DNA of 64,000 bases from VXNJ01 sp965249595. GTDB taxonomy: Bacteria > Chloroflexota > UBA11872 > VXNJ01. The position numbers and the translations under genes are program-made. The stretch covers positions 1,674,001 to 1,738,000 of the forward strand of contig OZ252242.1 of assembly GCA_965249595.1 (NCBI GenBank). Direction: 5' to 3'. Numbering within the stretch: position 1 is the stretch's first letter; each line of letters starts with the position of its first letter. This document shows, one piece after another, positions 44,116 to 53,254 of the stretch. The notes under the pieces are model-generated. The model worked only from the letters and a program-made list of their open reading frames with translations. It had not been told where the DNA came from and searched no databases.

Positions 44116-45597
44116 ATGACCCCTGTATCCGCCCCCGCCCGACGACGCTCGTCGGTGCGCAGATCCCGGCAATCGGTAATCTGCACAGACTGCGGCGTCT
44201 CGACTACCGTCCCGTTCCGGCCCAGACCGGGCCGCCCGGTTTACTGCGCGGAGTGCTTTGAAAACCGCCGCTCCGCGCCGGAAAAACTTTCCCCGCGCGA
44301 TGTGCCCGACAAGGGCTCATCCGCCAATCCCTCTGCCGCCGCCTCGACATCGTTCGCCGAGATGGACCTGAGTCCATCGACACGCTCGGCCCTCAAGCGG
44401 ATGGATATCACGGATCCGACACCGATCCAGGAGCAGGCGATTCCCTTGCTGCTGGCCGGTCGCGACGTAATCGCGCAGGCACGCACCGGATCCGGCAAGA
44501 CTCTGGCGTTCGCCCTTCCCATCGTCGAACGCTGCGATCCGTCGGAACGGGGTGTGCAGGCCTTGGTTCTCACGCCCACCCGCGAGCTGGCGATCCAGGT
44601 CGGCCACGTCATCGACATGGTCGCCCTGCCGCGCCGACTGCGCTCGACGCTGCTCTACGGGGGTCGCTCCGGCCGCCCGGAATATAACGCCCTGAAAAAA
44701 GGGCCGCAGATCGTGGTCGGCACCCCGGGCCGCACCCTGGACCACCTCCGTCAGGGGACGCTGGACCTTCGAGGGGTCCGATTCTTCGTGCTTGACGAGG
44801 CCGACGAAATGCTGGACCAGGGGTTTGCCCGCGATGTTGAGGCGATCATGAGCCGCACACCGGCCCACCGCCAGACCGCGCTCTACTCGGCGACCATGCC
44901 GGATTGGGTGTCAAGAACGGCAGCCAAGCACCTCGACGACCCGGTTACGGTCAAAGTCGACGCCGACCTGAAGGCGTTGCCCAGTGTGACCCACTTGATC
45001 TACACGATCCATCGGGATGAAAAGATCGAGGCCCTGCGAACCCTGTTGGACGAACGCGACGGCGAATCGGTAATAGTGTTTGGCCGGACGAAGCATGGCA
45101 TCAAGAAACTTGCCCGCCAACTCGACGCGCTGGATTACCCGGTCGGTGCCCTGCAGGGAAACCTGAGTCAGAACGCGCGCGAGCGGGTGATGGTCAATTT
45201 CCGATCCGGGCAAACGCCGATTCTGCTGGCCACCAATGTCGCCGCTCGGGGCTTGGATTTTGACGGTATCGGCCAGGTGATCAACTACGACCTGCCGGAT
45301 TCGGCGAAGCTCTTTACGCACCGCGTGGGGCGAACCGGGCGGATGGGTTGTGAAGGCGAGGCCATAACCTTCGTCACGCGCGACGATGAGGTAAAGTGGC
45401 GGGAAATCGATCGCCGCCTGGGAATCCGATTTCGTCGCCGGCCGTGGAGCTCACGCAACTCGGGCGAATCGACTCAATCCGAGCGACCGCCCTCGCGCAA
45501 CGGGCACAGCCATGACCACCTAACTGGAAATTCGCGCGGCCGCCGAGGGCGCCGACCTGCCCCGCACGCCTCCGCCGTTGACCGCTGGTTCAATTGA
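44116..45597 (+). CDS. DEAD-box RNA helicase with N-terminal zinc ribbon
   Basis: This ATP-dependent RNA helicase of about 493 residues has a zinc-ribbon-like module (ICTDCG ... YCAECF, two C-x2-C pairs, residues about 22-45) and a Ser/Pro-rich linker. The core has the Q motif PTPIQEQAIP, motif I ARTGSGKT, Ia PTRELAIQ, motif II VLDEADEML, motif III SATMP and motif VI HRVGRTGRMG. The tail is basic and Arg/Gly/Ser-rich, typical of RNA binding. It should remodel RNA in ribosome assembly or decay. ATG 44116 is chosen over a frame start at 43951 because the zinc module follows it. The fused zinc ribbon is uncommon in the best-known bacterial members such as RhlE. Confidence 0.92.
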   Translation: MTPVSAPARRRSSVRRSRQSVICTDCGVSTTVPFRPRPGRPVYCAECFENRRSAPEKLSPRDVPDKGSSANPSAAASTSFAEMDLSPSTRSALKRMDITDPTPIQEQAIPLLLAGRDVIAQARTGSGKTLAFALPIVERCDPSERGVQALVLTPTRELAIQVGHVIDMVALPRRLRSTLLYGGRSGRPEYNALKKGPQIVVGTPGRTLDHLRQGTLDLRGVRFFVLDEADEMLDQGFARDVEAIMSRTPAHRQTALYSATMPDWVSRTAAKHLDDPVTVKVDADLKALPSVTHLIYTIHRDEKIEALRTLLDERDGESVIVFGRTKHGIKKLARQLDALDYPVGALQGNLSQNARERVMVNFRSGQTPILLATNVAARGLDFDGIGQVINYDLPDSAKLFTHRVGRTGRMGCEGEAITFVTRDDEVKWREIDRRLGIRFRRRPWSSRNSGESTQSERPPSRNGHSHDHLTGNSRGRRGRRPAPHASAVDRWFN

Positions 45598-45804
45598 AAA
45601 GCTAGCGGAGCCGACTGAATGCTCGCAGCGCGGGCGATCCACGCTAGACCGGCGGCGGGATTCCAAGTCTTCGGGACGCAATGACCAACAGGCTGCAGCA
45701 GCCTAGCATTTAACTCCGCAGACGTCGCTGTCGGGCGAGTTCGCCCCGTCAATTTGATTGGGCCAAGACCATCTGCTCCCGGTAGCCAAGGAGCCTTCAA
45801 TTTC

Positions 45805-46773
45805 ATGCGCGTACTTGTAATTCCTGGCCTGACGCTTCCGCTGGTGACCGAGGCCCAGTTCAAGCAGATATGTGCGGCGGCCGGCAGCGAGAATGAGGTC
45901 GTCGTCGCCAGCAATTCCGCGAACGCAGCTGAACTGATCGGCGATGCCGAAGTACTCCTGGGCCAGCTCACGCCCGAGCTTTTCGCGGTGGCTGAAAAGC
46001 TCAGCTGGGTTCACGCAACGGCGTCGGGGGTCGACCACTATTTGTTCAATGAATTCAAAAACAGCGACATCCCGCTGACCGGTGAAAAGGGACTGGTGGG
46101 ACCACATCTCGCCGATCACGCTTTCGCCCTGCTGCTGGCGCTGGCCCGTTCCCTCAAACCGGCAATGGCGCTCAAAGGAGAGGCCTGGGGATCGAGAGTC
46201 CCAATGCGCCGCGCGGCCTTTGAGCTTTCCGGGTTGACGATGGGCATCGTTGGATTCGGCGGTACCGGGCGGGCCATCGCCGAACGTGCTCACGGTTTTG
46301 GGATGAAAATTCGCGCCGTGGACGCTTTCCCGGTCCAAAGTACGCCGATCGTTCCCGTCGTGCAGCAAATGGACAATTTAGGCTCGTTGCTGGCGCACTC
46401 GGATGTCGTGGCTGTCTGCACGCCGCTCACCCCCGAAACCCATCACCTGTTTGACCGCGAAACCTTCGCCCAAATGAAGCCGGGATCGGTGATCATCAAC
46501 GTCACCCGCGGTGAAATCATCGACCTTGAAGCTGTCGTTGATGCAGTCGAATCAGGTCATCTGCGGGGCGCCGCCCTTGATGTCGTCGAAGGTGAGCCGC
46601 TGGTCTCTGACCACCGTGTTTTTTCAGTTGACAACATCGTGATGACGCCCCATACGGCCGGTGCATCACAGCTTCGAATCGGGCGCAATCTCGATCGTTT
46701 TTGCGAGAACCTACGACGCTATCGACAGAATTTCGATCTTGAGGGCCTAGTGGATAAGCAAGCAGGATTCTGA
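45805..46773 (+). CDS. D-2-hydroxyacid dehydrogenase family protein
   Basis: The 322-residue NAD-dependent oxidoreductase begins MRVLVIPG at ATG 45805, behind AAGGAG. TMGIVGFGGTGRAIA is the nucleotide-binding motif (about residue 145). The catalytic residues appear as Arg in NVTRGEIID, Glu in DVVEGEPL and His in TPHTAGAS. It converts a 2-ketoacid to a D-2-hydroxyacid or the reverse; glyoxylate or phosphoglycerate types cannot be told apart. It is followed by the broken winged-helix gene on the same strand. Confidence 0.9.
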   Translation: MRVLVIPGLTLPLVTEAQFKQICAAAGSENEVVVASNSANAAELIGDAEVLLGQLTPELFAVAEKLSWVHATASGVDHYLFNEFKNSDIPLTGEKGLVGPHLADHAFALLLALARSLKPAMALKGEAWGSRVPMRRAAFELSGLTMGIVGFGGTGRAIAERAHGFGMKIRAVDAFPVQSTPIVPVVQQMDNLGSLLAHSDVVAVCTPLTPETHHLFDRETFAQMKPGSVIINVTRGEIIDLEAVVDAVESGHLRGAALDVVEGEPLVSDHRVFSVDNIVMTPHTAGASQLRIGRNLDRFCENLRRYRQNFDLEGLVDKQAGF

Positions 46774-46897
46774 CGAAGTTATCCCACCCACCGGTCCCAA
46801 GAATTGATGGCGGTGCAATCTCGACGTCAGCCACCACGGCATAGGTGGAATTCCAGCGTCGGTCACCCCGCCGCGTGCGAGTCATGCGAGGCATGGT

Positions 46898-48010
46898 TTG
46901 ACTTGGTCAGTTGACCGGACGGATCTGTTCCGAATGCGCAGCAACTCGCAATGTCTGGCGCGGCCCAGCTTGTCCGAAATCTCCGCAGTGGCATCAGCTT
47001 GCGGTGGCGTCCAGGCCCAGGACCGGTTGGGTGAACAGCTTGGGCTGGCCGCCCGCTCGACCGGCTTCACCGCCACCGCCGTCGATCAGGCTCGCACCAT
47101 CGATCGCACGGTCGTGCGGACCTGGCTCATGCGGGGCACGCTCCATCTGGTTCCTTCGGCGGACCTACATTGGATGCTGGACCTCCTCGGGCCGGCCATG
47201 GACGCCGAGGCCCTAAAACACCGCGCCAGCCTCGATATAACCGCCGACGATCATGGGCGAGTCCTTGCCTTCCTCCGGGAGGAGCTGACCAATCGCGGCC
47301 CGATGACCCGCCGCGAGATTGGCGCCGCCCTGTGCTCGGCTGGGTTGCCCTGGCAGGGAGCAGCGACTCCGCATCTCTTGCGCACGGCTTCGTTGCATGG
47401 AGTCATGTGCTTTGGCCCCGATCGGGACGGGTAATCCACCCTTGTGTCGCTCGACGATTGGCTCCCAAGCAGTGGCCCGCGACCGCCCGATCCGGCCGCA
47501 GAGCTGGCGCGGCGCTATTTTTCGGCCTTTGGTCCGGCGACTTCGGCTGACTTCCGCTGGTGGTCTGGATTGCCGCCCGCGCAAGCCCGCAGCGCGATCG
47601 AGAAGATTTCCGGTGAATTGGCAACGGTAAGTGTCGAGTACAAAAATATGTCGATGATGGCCGGGGCAGCCGAGCGGATTGAAGAGGTGCTTACCGGGCC
47701 GCGAGGCGTCCTGCGCGTGCTGGGGCCGTTCGACCCGTATCTACTCGGATACGCCAAGCGCGACCTGGGCGTTGCGGATGGACTGCTCAAACGCGTCAAC
47801 GCCGGCGGCGGGATGATTCGATCGTGCGTAATGGTCGACGGCCGACTTGTGGGCACCTGGGATCGAAAGCGTCGGACCCGTGGGTTGACCGTTACCGTGA
47901 AAACCTTCGAGCCGTTGTCCGGCGACGAACGGGCGCAAGTTGATAGGCAATTTTTGGAAATCGCCAGGTTCCTCGATACCGACATCAAATGGCGCGAGCA
48001 ACCCGACTGA
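46898..48010 (+). pseudogene. Winged-helix DNA-binding (HTH_42/AlkZ-like) gene with one internal stop
   Basis: The first part (46898-47434) has RPSLSEISAVASACGGVQAQD, TVVRTWLMRGTLHLVPSADLHWML and MTRREIGAALC, the pattern of the winged-helix family that includes AlkZ glycosylases. TAA at 47432-47434 follows CFGPDRDG. The same frame continues STLVSLDDWLP, then ELARRYFSAFGPATSADFRWWSGLP and VDGRLVGTWDRKRRTRGLTVTV to TGA 48010, giving about 370 residues in all. Only one lesion is seen, so inactivation may be recent. A product from GTG 47444 alone would lack the N-terminal winged-helix repeats. Confidence 0.85.
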
Positions 48011-48072
48011 CTACTTGTCCAAATTCCGTTGCTTCTAGCGCTCGCTGGCTGCGAGCGTGGAGTCTCAATTGA

Positions 48073-49548
48073 TTGAAGTTGAGCGAAGCCGAGATTAGGC
48101 TTACCTTGTGGGGTAGAGAGCGACCATATCGAGGTGACAGCGTGCGGGAGAGCGACGCCGGACTTTTGGCGCACTTGATGCGCCGTGCGGGCTTCGGGGC
48201 GACCAGGTGCGAACTGGAGGAATTGGCCACAAAGGGTTACGCGGCCGTGGTCGAGGATCTCGTCAACCCGGAACGGTCTCCAGAGGTTGAGGATGATGTC
48301 CTCGAGCGGTACTACACCGGCCTAAATGCATCGGAACCGATCGATGTCTACGCCGCCGGTTGGATCTACTGGATGGTCAACACCAGGCGCCCCTTGCAGG
48401 AGAAGATGGTGCTCTTCTGGCACCACGTGTTCGCGACAGGGTGGCACAAGAACGAGAACGTCCCTGCCGCGGTCGGTCAGATCGCCACATTTCGACGCAA
48501 TTGCCTCGGCCACTTCCGCGACATCCTGCTGGATCTGTCGCGGGATCCAGCCATGATCGATTGGCTGGACAACCAGGAAAACCACAAAGGCGCGATCAAC
48601 GAAAACTACGGACGCGAACTGTTGGAACTGTTCTCGATGGGCGTGGGCAATTACACTGAGACGGACATCAAGGAGGCCGCCCGCGCGTTTACCGGATGGT
48701 CGTTCGAACAGCCGATCCCGCTTTACCCTTGTGGGTACTTTCCGGCGTATTTTCGTTACCGGGAGGATGACCACGACGATGGGGAAAAGATCTTCCTCGG
48801 CCACAGCGGACGATTAAACGGACAGGACATCATCGACATCGTTGTCGAGCAACCGGCCACGGCCAGATTCATCTCCAGACACCTGTACAACTTCTTTGTT
48901 GCGGATGAGCCACAGGTGCCGGCGTGGCAGACAGTGCCTCCGCAGGATCCGGACGCAATCGATACCCTGGTCAATGCGTTCGCCGAATCTGACGGTGATA
49001 TCCGGGCGGTGATGCGAGTTCTCTTCAACTCTGATTTCTTCAAAGACGCCCGCTATAAAAAAGTCAAAAGCCCGGCCGAATTCGTAGTCGGCGCGACGAG
49101 GATGTCGGGGGCCCACCAGTTCCCTGAACCGGGGTTGGGCGATCTGGTGGTCGCCGCCTCGGCCATGGGTCAGTATCTCTACAACCCGCCTACCGTCGAG
49201 GGCTGGCACACCGGCAAGGAATGGATCGATGGGGGCACCCTCAACGAAAGGGTAAATTTCGCCGTCGATCTCGTCGGCGACACGTCGCAGCCCGGTATCC
49301 GCGAGATCATCGGTAGCGTGTGCAATGGCTCTTCGAATTCGGGTGCGCTGACTCCAGCGGAATTCGTAGACAAATGCCTCGACGCGGCCGGCGCCCTAGA
49401 GCTGAACGCCGAAACCAGAGCGGCACTGATCAGACACGCCGAGGCCGACGGGGGATTCCATCCGAATGGTGATAACGGGCAGGTCGAAGCCCGGGTGATC
49501 AGGATGTTGCAGCTAATTGTTTCGTCAACGGAGTACCAGTTCGCTTAG
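48073..49548 (+). CDS. DUF1800 family protein
   Basis: The 491-residue protein matches DUF1800: LLAHLMRRAGFGATRCELEEL, RRPLQEKMVLFWHHVFATG, NENYGRELLELFSMGVGNYTETDIKE (split here by context) and FKSPAEFVVG-like KVKSPAEFVVGATR, then NPPTVEGWHTG. These proteins are usually encoded next to DUF1501 proteins, and both are thought to act together, but no activity is established. Here no signal peptide is visible. The start may be TTG 48073 or GTG 48142, the latter directly behind GAGGTGA. It opens a three-gene operon with DUF1501 and an NHL protein. Confidence 0.92.
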   Translation: MKLSEAEIRLTLWGRERPYRGDSVRESDAGLLAHLMRRAGFGATRCELEELATKGYAAVVEDLVNPERSPEVEDDVLERYYTGLNASEPIDVYAAGWIYWMVNTRRPLQEKMVLFWHHVFATGWHKNENVPAAVGQIATFRRNCLGHFRDILLDLSRDPAMIDWLDNQENHKGAINENYGRELLELFSMGVGNYTETDIKEAARAFTGWSFEQPIPLYPCGYFPAYFRYREDDHDDGEKIFLGHSGRLNGQDIIDIVVEQPATARFISRHLYNFFVADEPQVPAWQTVPPQDPDAIDTLVNAFAESDGDIRAVMRVLFNSDFFKDARYKKVKSPAEFVVGATRMSGAHQFPEPGLGDLVVAASAMGQYLYNPPTVEGWHTGKEWIDGGTLNERVNFAVDLVGDTSQPGIREIIGSVCNGSSNSGALTPAEFVDKCLDAAGALELNAETRAALIRHAEADGGFHPNGDNGQVEARVIRMLQLIVSSTEYQFA

Positions 49549-49645
49549 GGGAGGCGGTCATTTGGACCGACTCTTCATGCAAACGGTTGATTCCACATGA
49601 GAAAGAACCAACAACGTCACTTAAATGACAAGGGAGTAGGGAGCC

Positions 49646-50815
49646 GTGGCAGGTAGCGCAAAACCACCGGTCTTAGTCGTATTGCAGCTCACGGGGGGCA
49701 ACGACTTCATGAACTCGGTCGTACCCTACACGAATCCGGTCTATTACGACGCTCGGCAACGCCTCGCCATCCCCGAGGATGAAGTTCTGCCCATCGATGG
49801 CGCCCTGGGTTTCAACCCAAACCTGGCGCCGCTCAAGGAACTTTACGACCAAGGCATGGTAGCCATCGTACAGGGCGTCGGGTACCACAATTCGTCCCGA
49901 TCTCATTTCCGGGCGATGGACGTCATGCACACCTGCGAGCCCGACAAGGTGGGGATAAATGGCTGGTTGGCCCTGGCCACTCGCCAGTTGGACCCCGGCC
50001 ATGATTCAGTGCTAACGACGGTCAATATCGGCCGCGGTATGCCCCGGGCCCTGGCTAGCTCCGGCGTGCCTATTACCTCGGTCGGTGATCTGGACCACTA
50101 CGGCCTGATGTCCGGGATCGCTGCGGCGGAGCAACGGACCGAGGCTCTCAAGTGGTTCCAGGAAATGTACGCGCCGGCCATTGGTAGCGGCGCGGTCGTC
50201 GACTACATCGCCCAGACCGGTATGGACGTTATCAAGAGCGCGGAGTTGCTCAAAAAAGCCCCAATGATCTACGAGTCCCGCGTGGAATATGCCGACAACG
50301 CAGTCGCCCAGAGCCTCCGCGATGTGGCGCGCGTGCACCTGGCCGATCTGGGGACGCGAATCTTCTATGCTCAACACGGCGGTTACGATACCCACGCAAT
50401 TCAAAATCCGACGCACCCGAGGTTGCTAAGAGAGCTTTCAGGCGCGATCAATTCCTTCTTTAAGGACCTGCGTGAACACGATTCCGACAATGAGGTCGTC
50501 ATGCTGGTGTTCACCGAATTCGGTCGCCGGATGAAGGGCAACGGCAGTGGCACCGACCATGGATCGGGTGGAGGAGCATTCATCATCGGCAAGCGCGTGA
50601 AGGGTGGGCTCTACTGCGAGTACCCGTCTCTTGAACCCGAGCAATGGCTCAACGGCGAGGACCTACAACACACCGTCGATTTCCGAAGCGTTTACGCCAC
50701 GATGTTGGAGGGGTGGATGGGCATTGATTCCGCCGATATAGTTGGTGGTCAATACGAACAATTCCAACCATTTATGCACGCTGCTTCGTCGGCTCCTTCA
50801 TTTGGAACCCACTAG
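49646..50815 (+). CDS. DUF1501 family protein without Tat leader
   Basis: The 389-residue protein begins almost at once with the family's first block, PVLVVLQLTGGNDFMNSVVPY. It continues with PIDGALGFNPNLAPLKELYD, GVGYHNSSRSHFRAMDVM and the C-terminal FTEFGRRMKGNGSGTDHGSG. The fold is related to alkaline phosphatase/sulfatase-like proteins, but no activity is proven. Known members that I recall carry a twin-arginine signal of some 40 residues before this block; here it is absent and a strong GGGAG site precedes the GTG start, so a cytoplasmic form is likely. It lies 97 bp after DUF1800 and 26 bp before the NHL gene. Confidence 0.92.
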   Translation: MAGSAKPPVLVVLQLTGGNDFMNSVVPYTNPVYYDARQRLAIPEDEVLPIDGALGFNPNLAPLKELYDQGMVAIVQGVGYHNSSRSHFRAMDVMHTCEPDKVGINGWLALATRQLDPGHDSVLTTVNIGRGMPRALASSGVPITSVGDLDHYGLMSGIAAAEQRTEALKWFQEMYAPAIGSGAVVDYIAQTGMDVIKSAELLKKAPMIYESRVEYADNAVAQSLRDVARVHLADLGTRIFYAQHGGYDTHAIQNPTHPRLLRELSGAINSFFKDLREHDSDNEVVMLVFTEFGRRMKGNGSGTDHGSGGGAFIIGKRVKGGLYCEYPSLEPEQWLNGEDLQHTVDFRSVYATMLEGWMGIDSADIVGGQYEQFQPFMHAASSAPSFGTH

Positions 50816-50841
50816 CGGTTAACGTCCTCGAGAGGTACAAC

Positions 50842-51855
50842 ATGGGACGTCCATACGCCTTACTGCGAACAGGTTTTCCTTACGTCAAAACAATCGGCAT
50901 GAGGCGAATCACCAGCTATCCCATGCAAGTGGTGGTCACTGATGACGACCGGTTGTTTGTGCTGTGCCGCGGTGAAGGAACAGTCAACATCCGCAGAACC
51001 AACCAAGACGACATAGATCTCGGTTCCATCGGCGGTATCGGCACCGGCGATGGCCAATTTATTTGGGCGGCTTCATTGGCGATGGACGGTGACGAGAAGT
51101 TGTACGTCTCCGACGAAGCCCTCAATCGCATTTCGGTCTTTAACGTCGATGGCGAATTCCTGGGTAAATGGGGCGAACCCGGCGACGGCGATGGCCAACT
51201 GGACCGGCCGTCAGGGATCGCATTTGACTCCGACGAGAACCTTTACGTTGCCGACACGCTAAATCACCGCATTCAGAAATTCACCAAGGACGGCGTTTTC
51301 CTGAAGAATTGGGGCGAGTTTGGGGAGAACGAGGGTCAATTCAACATGCCCTGGGGCATTTGCGTGGATGAATTGGGCGAAGTGTACGTCTCCGATTGGC
51401 GCAATGACCGCATTCAAAAATTCACCGCCGATGGTGAGTTTGTAATGTCGATAGGTGGATCGGGCAACGGCAAGGGCGAATTCAACCGGCCGACGGGCGT
51501 TGCCGTGGACGGTGACGGTGACATCTACGTGTCCGATTGGGGCAACGACCGCGTCCAGCAATTTGCTGCCGATGGTCGGTACCTGGAATCCTTCAGAGGC
51601 GACGCTTCGTTTTCCAAATCAGCGACCGAATACTTGATGGCGAATCCCAAAACGATGCGGTTGCGGGAGATGACTTCACTCGAACCGCAAAAACGGTTCC
51701 GCCATCCCACTTCCGTAACCGTTGACGGCCAGGGTCGGATGTTTGTCACCGATTTCGGTTCTTTCCGCATCCAGATGTATCAAAAACAAGCAATTGCTTT
51801 GACGTCTGATCAGATCTCGCCCGAGCAACGGGCGCCGACTCTTTATCTCGCATAG
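50842..51855 (+). CDS. NHL-repeat beta-propeller protein
   Basis: This 337-residue propeller is built from about six NHL repeats, each with a DGxLYVSD...NRIQKF...G-F core: LYVSDEALNRISVF, LYVADTLNHRIQKF, VYVSDWRNDRIQKF, IYVSDWGNDRVQQF and MFVTDFGSFRIQMY can be seen in order. It has no catalytic Cys/His set of a lyase, no signal peptide and no membrane segment, so it is likely a binding scaffold in the cytoplasm. Its 26-bp distance to DUF1501 and the GAGAGGT ribosome site show co-expression with the DUF1800/DUF1501 pair. A role as third subunit is inferred. Confidence 0.9.
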   Translation: MGRPYALLRTGFPYVKTIGMRRITSYPMQVVVTDDDRLFVLCRGEGTVNIRRTNQDDIDLGSIGGIGTGDGQFIWAASLAMDGDEKLYVSDEALNRISVFNVDGEFLGKWGEPGDGDGQLDRPSGIAFDSDENLYVADTLNHRIQKFTKDGVFLKNWGEFGENEGQFNMPWGICVDELGEVYVSDWRNDRIQKFTADGEFVMSIGGSGNGKGEFNRPTGVAVDGDGDIYVSDWGNDRVQQFAADGRYLESFRGDASFSKSATEYLMANPKTMRLREMTSLEPQKRFRHPTSVTVDGQGRMFVTDFGSFRIQMYQKQAIALTSDQISPEQRAPTLYLA

Positions 51856-52159
51856 TTTTTCTTCTTGCGTGCGGAGCAGCCCGAACACAAGACCCGGGAA
51901 GAGACCACGGACCCAAGCACCGATAATCCGCCGCGCACCGCCGCGGCCACGATTTAAACGCGATCAGTAATCGGGACACCTGTTCTGTCCGCTCCGGGCA
52001 TTCCAAGCTCCAAATCGGGCGTTGCTCGCAAGACTGATCCGACGCTTACTAAAGCATTGCGTAGATATAACACCCATTATGTCTAGTATCTTGGGTACTA
52101 AGTATTGGGATGCCAAAACCCGCTAACGCCAATCCCTAAATTTCGCGATTTGCTTTGAG
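51856..52159. other. Intergenic with shared regulatory element
   Basis: This region lies between the NHL operon and the broken methyltransferase. No gene is seen. It contains the conserved element at 52063-52102. The last part, TTGGGTACTAAGTATTGGG, resembles the palindromic sequence near 32093. Confidence 0.4.
52063..52102 (+). promoter_or_regulatory. Conserved upstream element, copy 2
   Basis: AGATATAACA, then CACCCATTATGTCTAGTAT and CTTGG, match 31156-31199; 18 of 19 bases of the core are identical. It ends in CTTGGGTACTAAG (52090-52102), a near-palindrome. The element lies about 60 bp before the methyltransferase gene. Confidence 0.5.
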
Positions 52160-52931
52160 ATGACATTACCGTTTCGAGAGGACGAAACATTGGACCACGA
52201 GACGTCGATCAACGGCGACCGCATGGCAGATGTCTACGACGAAATCCACGAGAAATTGAGCACTCCTGAAGCCGTGGCCCCGATCGCTAATGTGCTCGCT
52301 GACCTCGCGGGCGACGGCCGCGCACTGGAGCTTGGAATCGGCACCGGTCGAATCGCCATCCCTCTTGCCAAGCGTGGCGTCGATGTCCACGGCCTCGATG
52401 CCTCCGAGGCAATGGTGGCAAAGCTCCGCGAAAAACCCGGCGGCGGTGACATCCCTGTAACCATCGGCGATTTCGAACAGGTGGATGTCGAAGGGCCCTA
52501 CAACCTTGTTTATATCGTTTTCAACACGCTTTTCGCTCTCCGTTCGCAGGACGCCCAGACCAACTGTTTCCGCAGCGTCGCAAGCCATCTCACCGACGAA
52601 GGAGTGATCCTGCTGGAAGCTTTCGTGCCCGACCCCACGCGCTTTGACCACGGCCAACGCATCAATACCGGCATCGTGGCGAACGACCGAGTTTCCATCG
52701 ACCTCAGCCGGCACGACCCGGCCACCCAGACCGTAGTCTCCTGACACCTTATATATATCGCCGGAAGGCGTCCGCATCTACCCTGTTTCAATTCGCTATG
52801 CTTGGCCAGCCGAGCTCGACCTGATGGTGAAACTCGCTGGCCTCCGCCTCCGCTCCCGCTGGGCCGACTGGCAGCGCAACCCCTTAACTCCCGCCAGCAC
52901 AAACCATGTCTCCGTCTACACCCCAGAGTAA
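52160..52931 (+). pseudogene. Broken class I SAM-dependent methyltransferase
   Basis: The frame has RALELGIGTGRIAIPLAKRG (motif I), VHGLDASEAMVAKL and YNLVYIVFNTLFAL. TGA at 52742-52744 ends it after ATQTVVS. The same frame gives HLIYIAG, and one base must then be dropped in GCCGGAAGG (near 52763) to reach EGVRIYPVSIRYAWPAELDLM and the terminal NHVSVYTPE with TAA at 52929-52931. So a stop and a +1 shift both lie near residue 195 of about 255. The truncated product would keep SAM binding but lose the C-terminal substrate part. Confidence 0.82.
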
Positions 52932-53254
52932 GCGAGGACGCTCACTTGTGGGGATTCCCGGGCACCAAAAATTGAAAAGAAATCTGCTTGTCTCCAGGCG
53001 ACTCAAGTCCGCCAACGGGCTCGCAATATGGTCGACCCCGCTTGGCAACAGGCCGCTCACCGTATTCCGTAACCGAGGGGATTGGTTGAACGACGACCTA
53101 AGGTCTGCCTCCGAGTATTTGCGCCTTCGAATACCCGCACTGGTATTGGCGGGTGTCACGGATGGCCTTCATTCGATCCTTACGACCGCGCAGGAAAAAC
53201 GTCGATGGACCGGGGTCGTAACCACCTACCTCGTGGGCAGGATAAACTCGGCAC
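52932..53254. other. Intergenic, no gene seen
   Basis: Several frames are open in these 323 bp but none shows family signals or a good start. No structured element is evident. Confidence 0.35.

Noticed and set aside
9229..47434. Possible reassignment of TAA to an amino acid, because four in-frame TAAs interrupt otherwise good genes
   Set aside because: Intact genes such as desaturase 2, the methyltransferase at 31394 and the Yip1 gene end normally at TAA, and other broken genes carry TGA or frameshifts.
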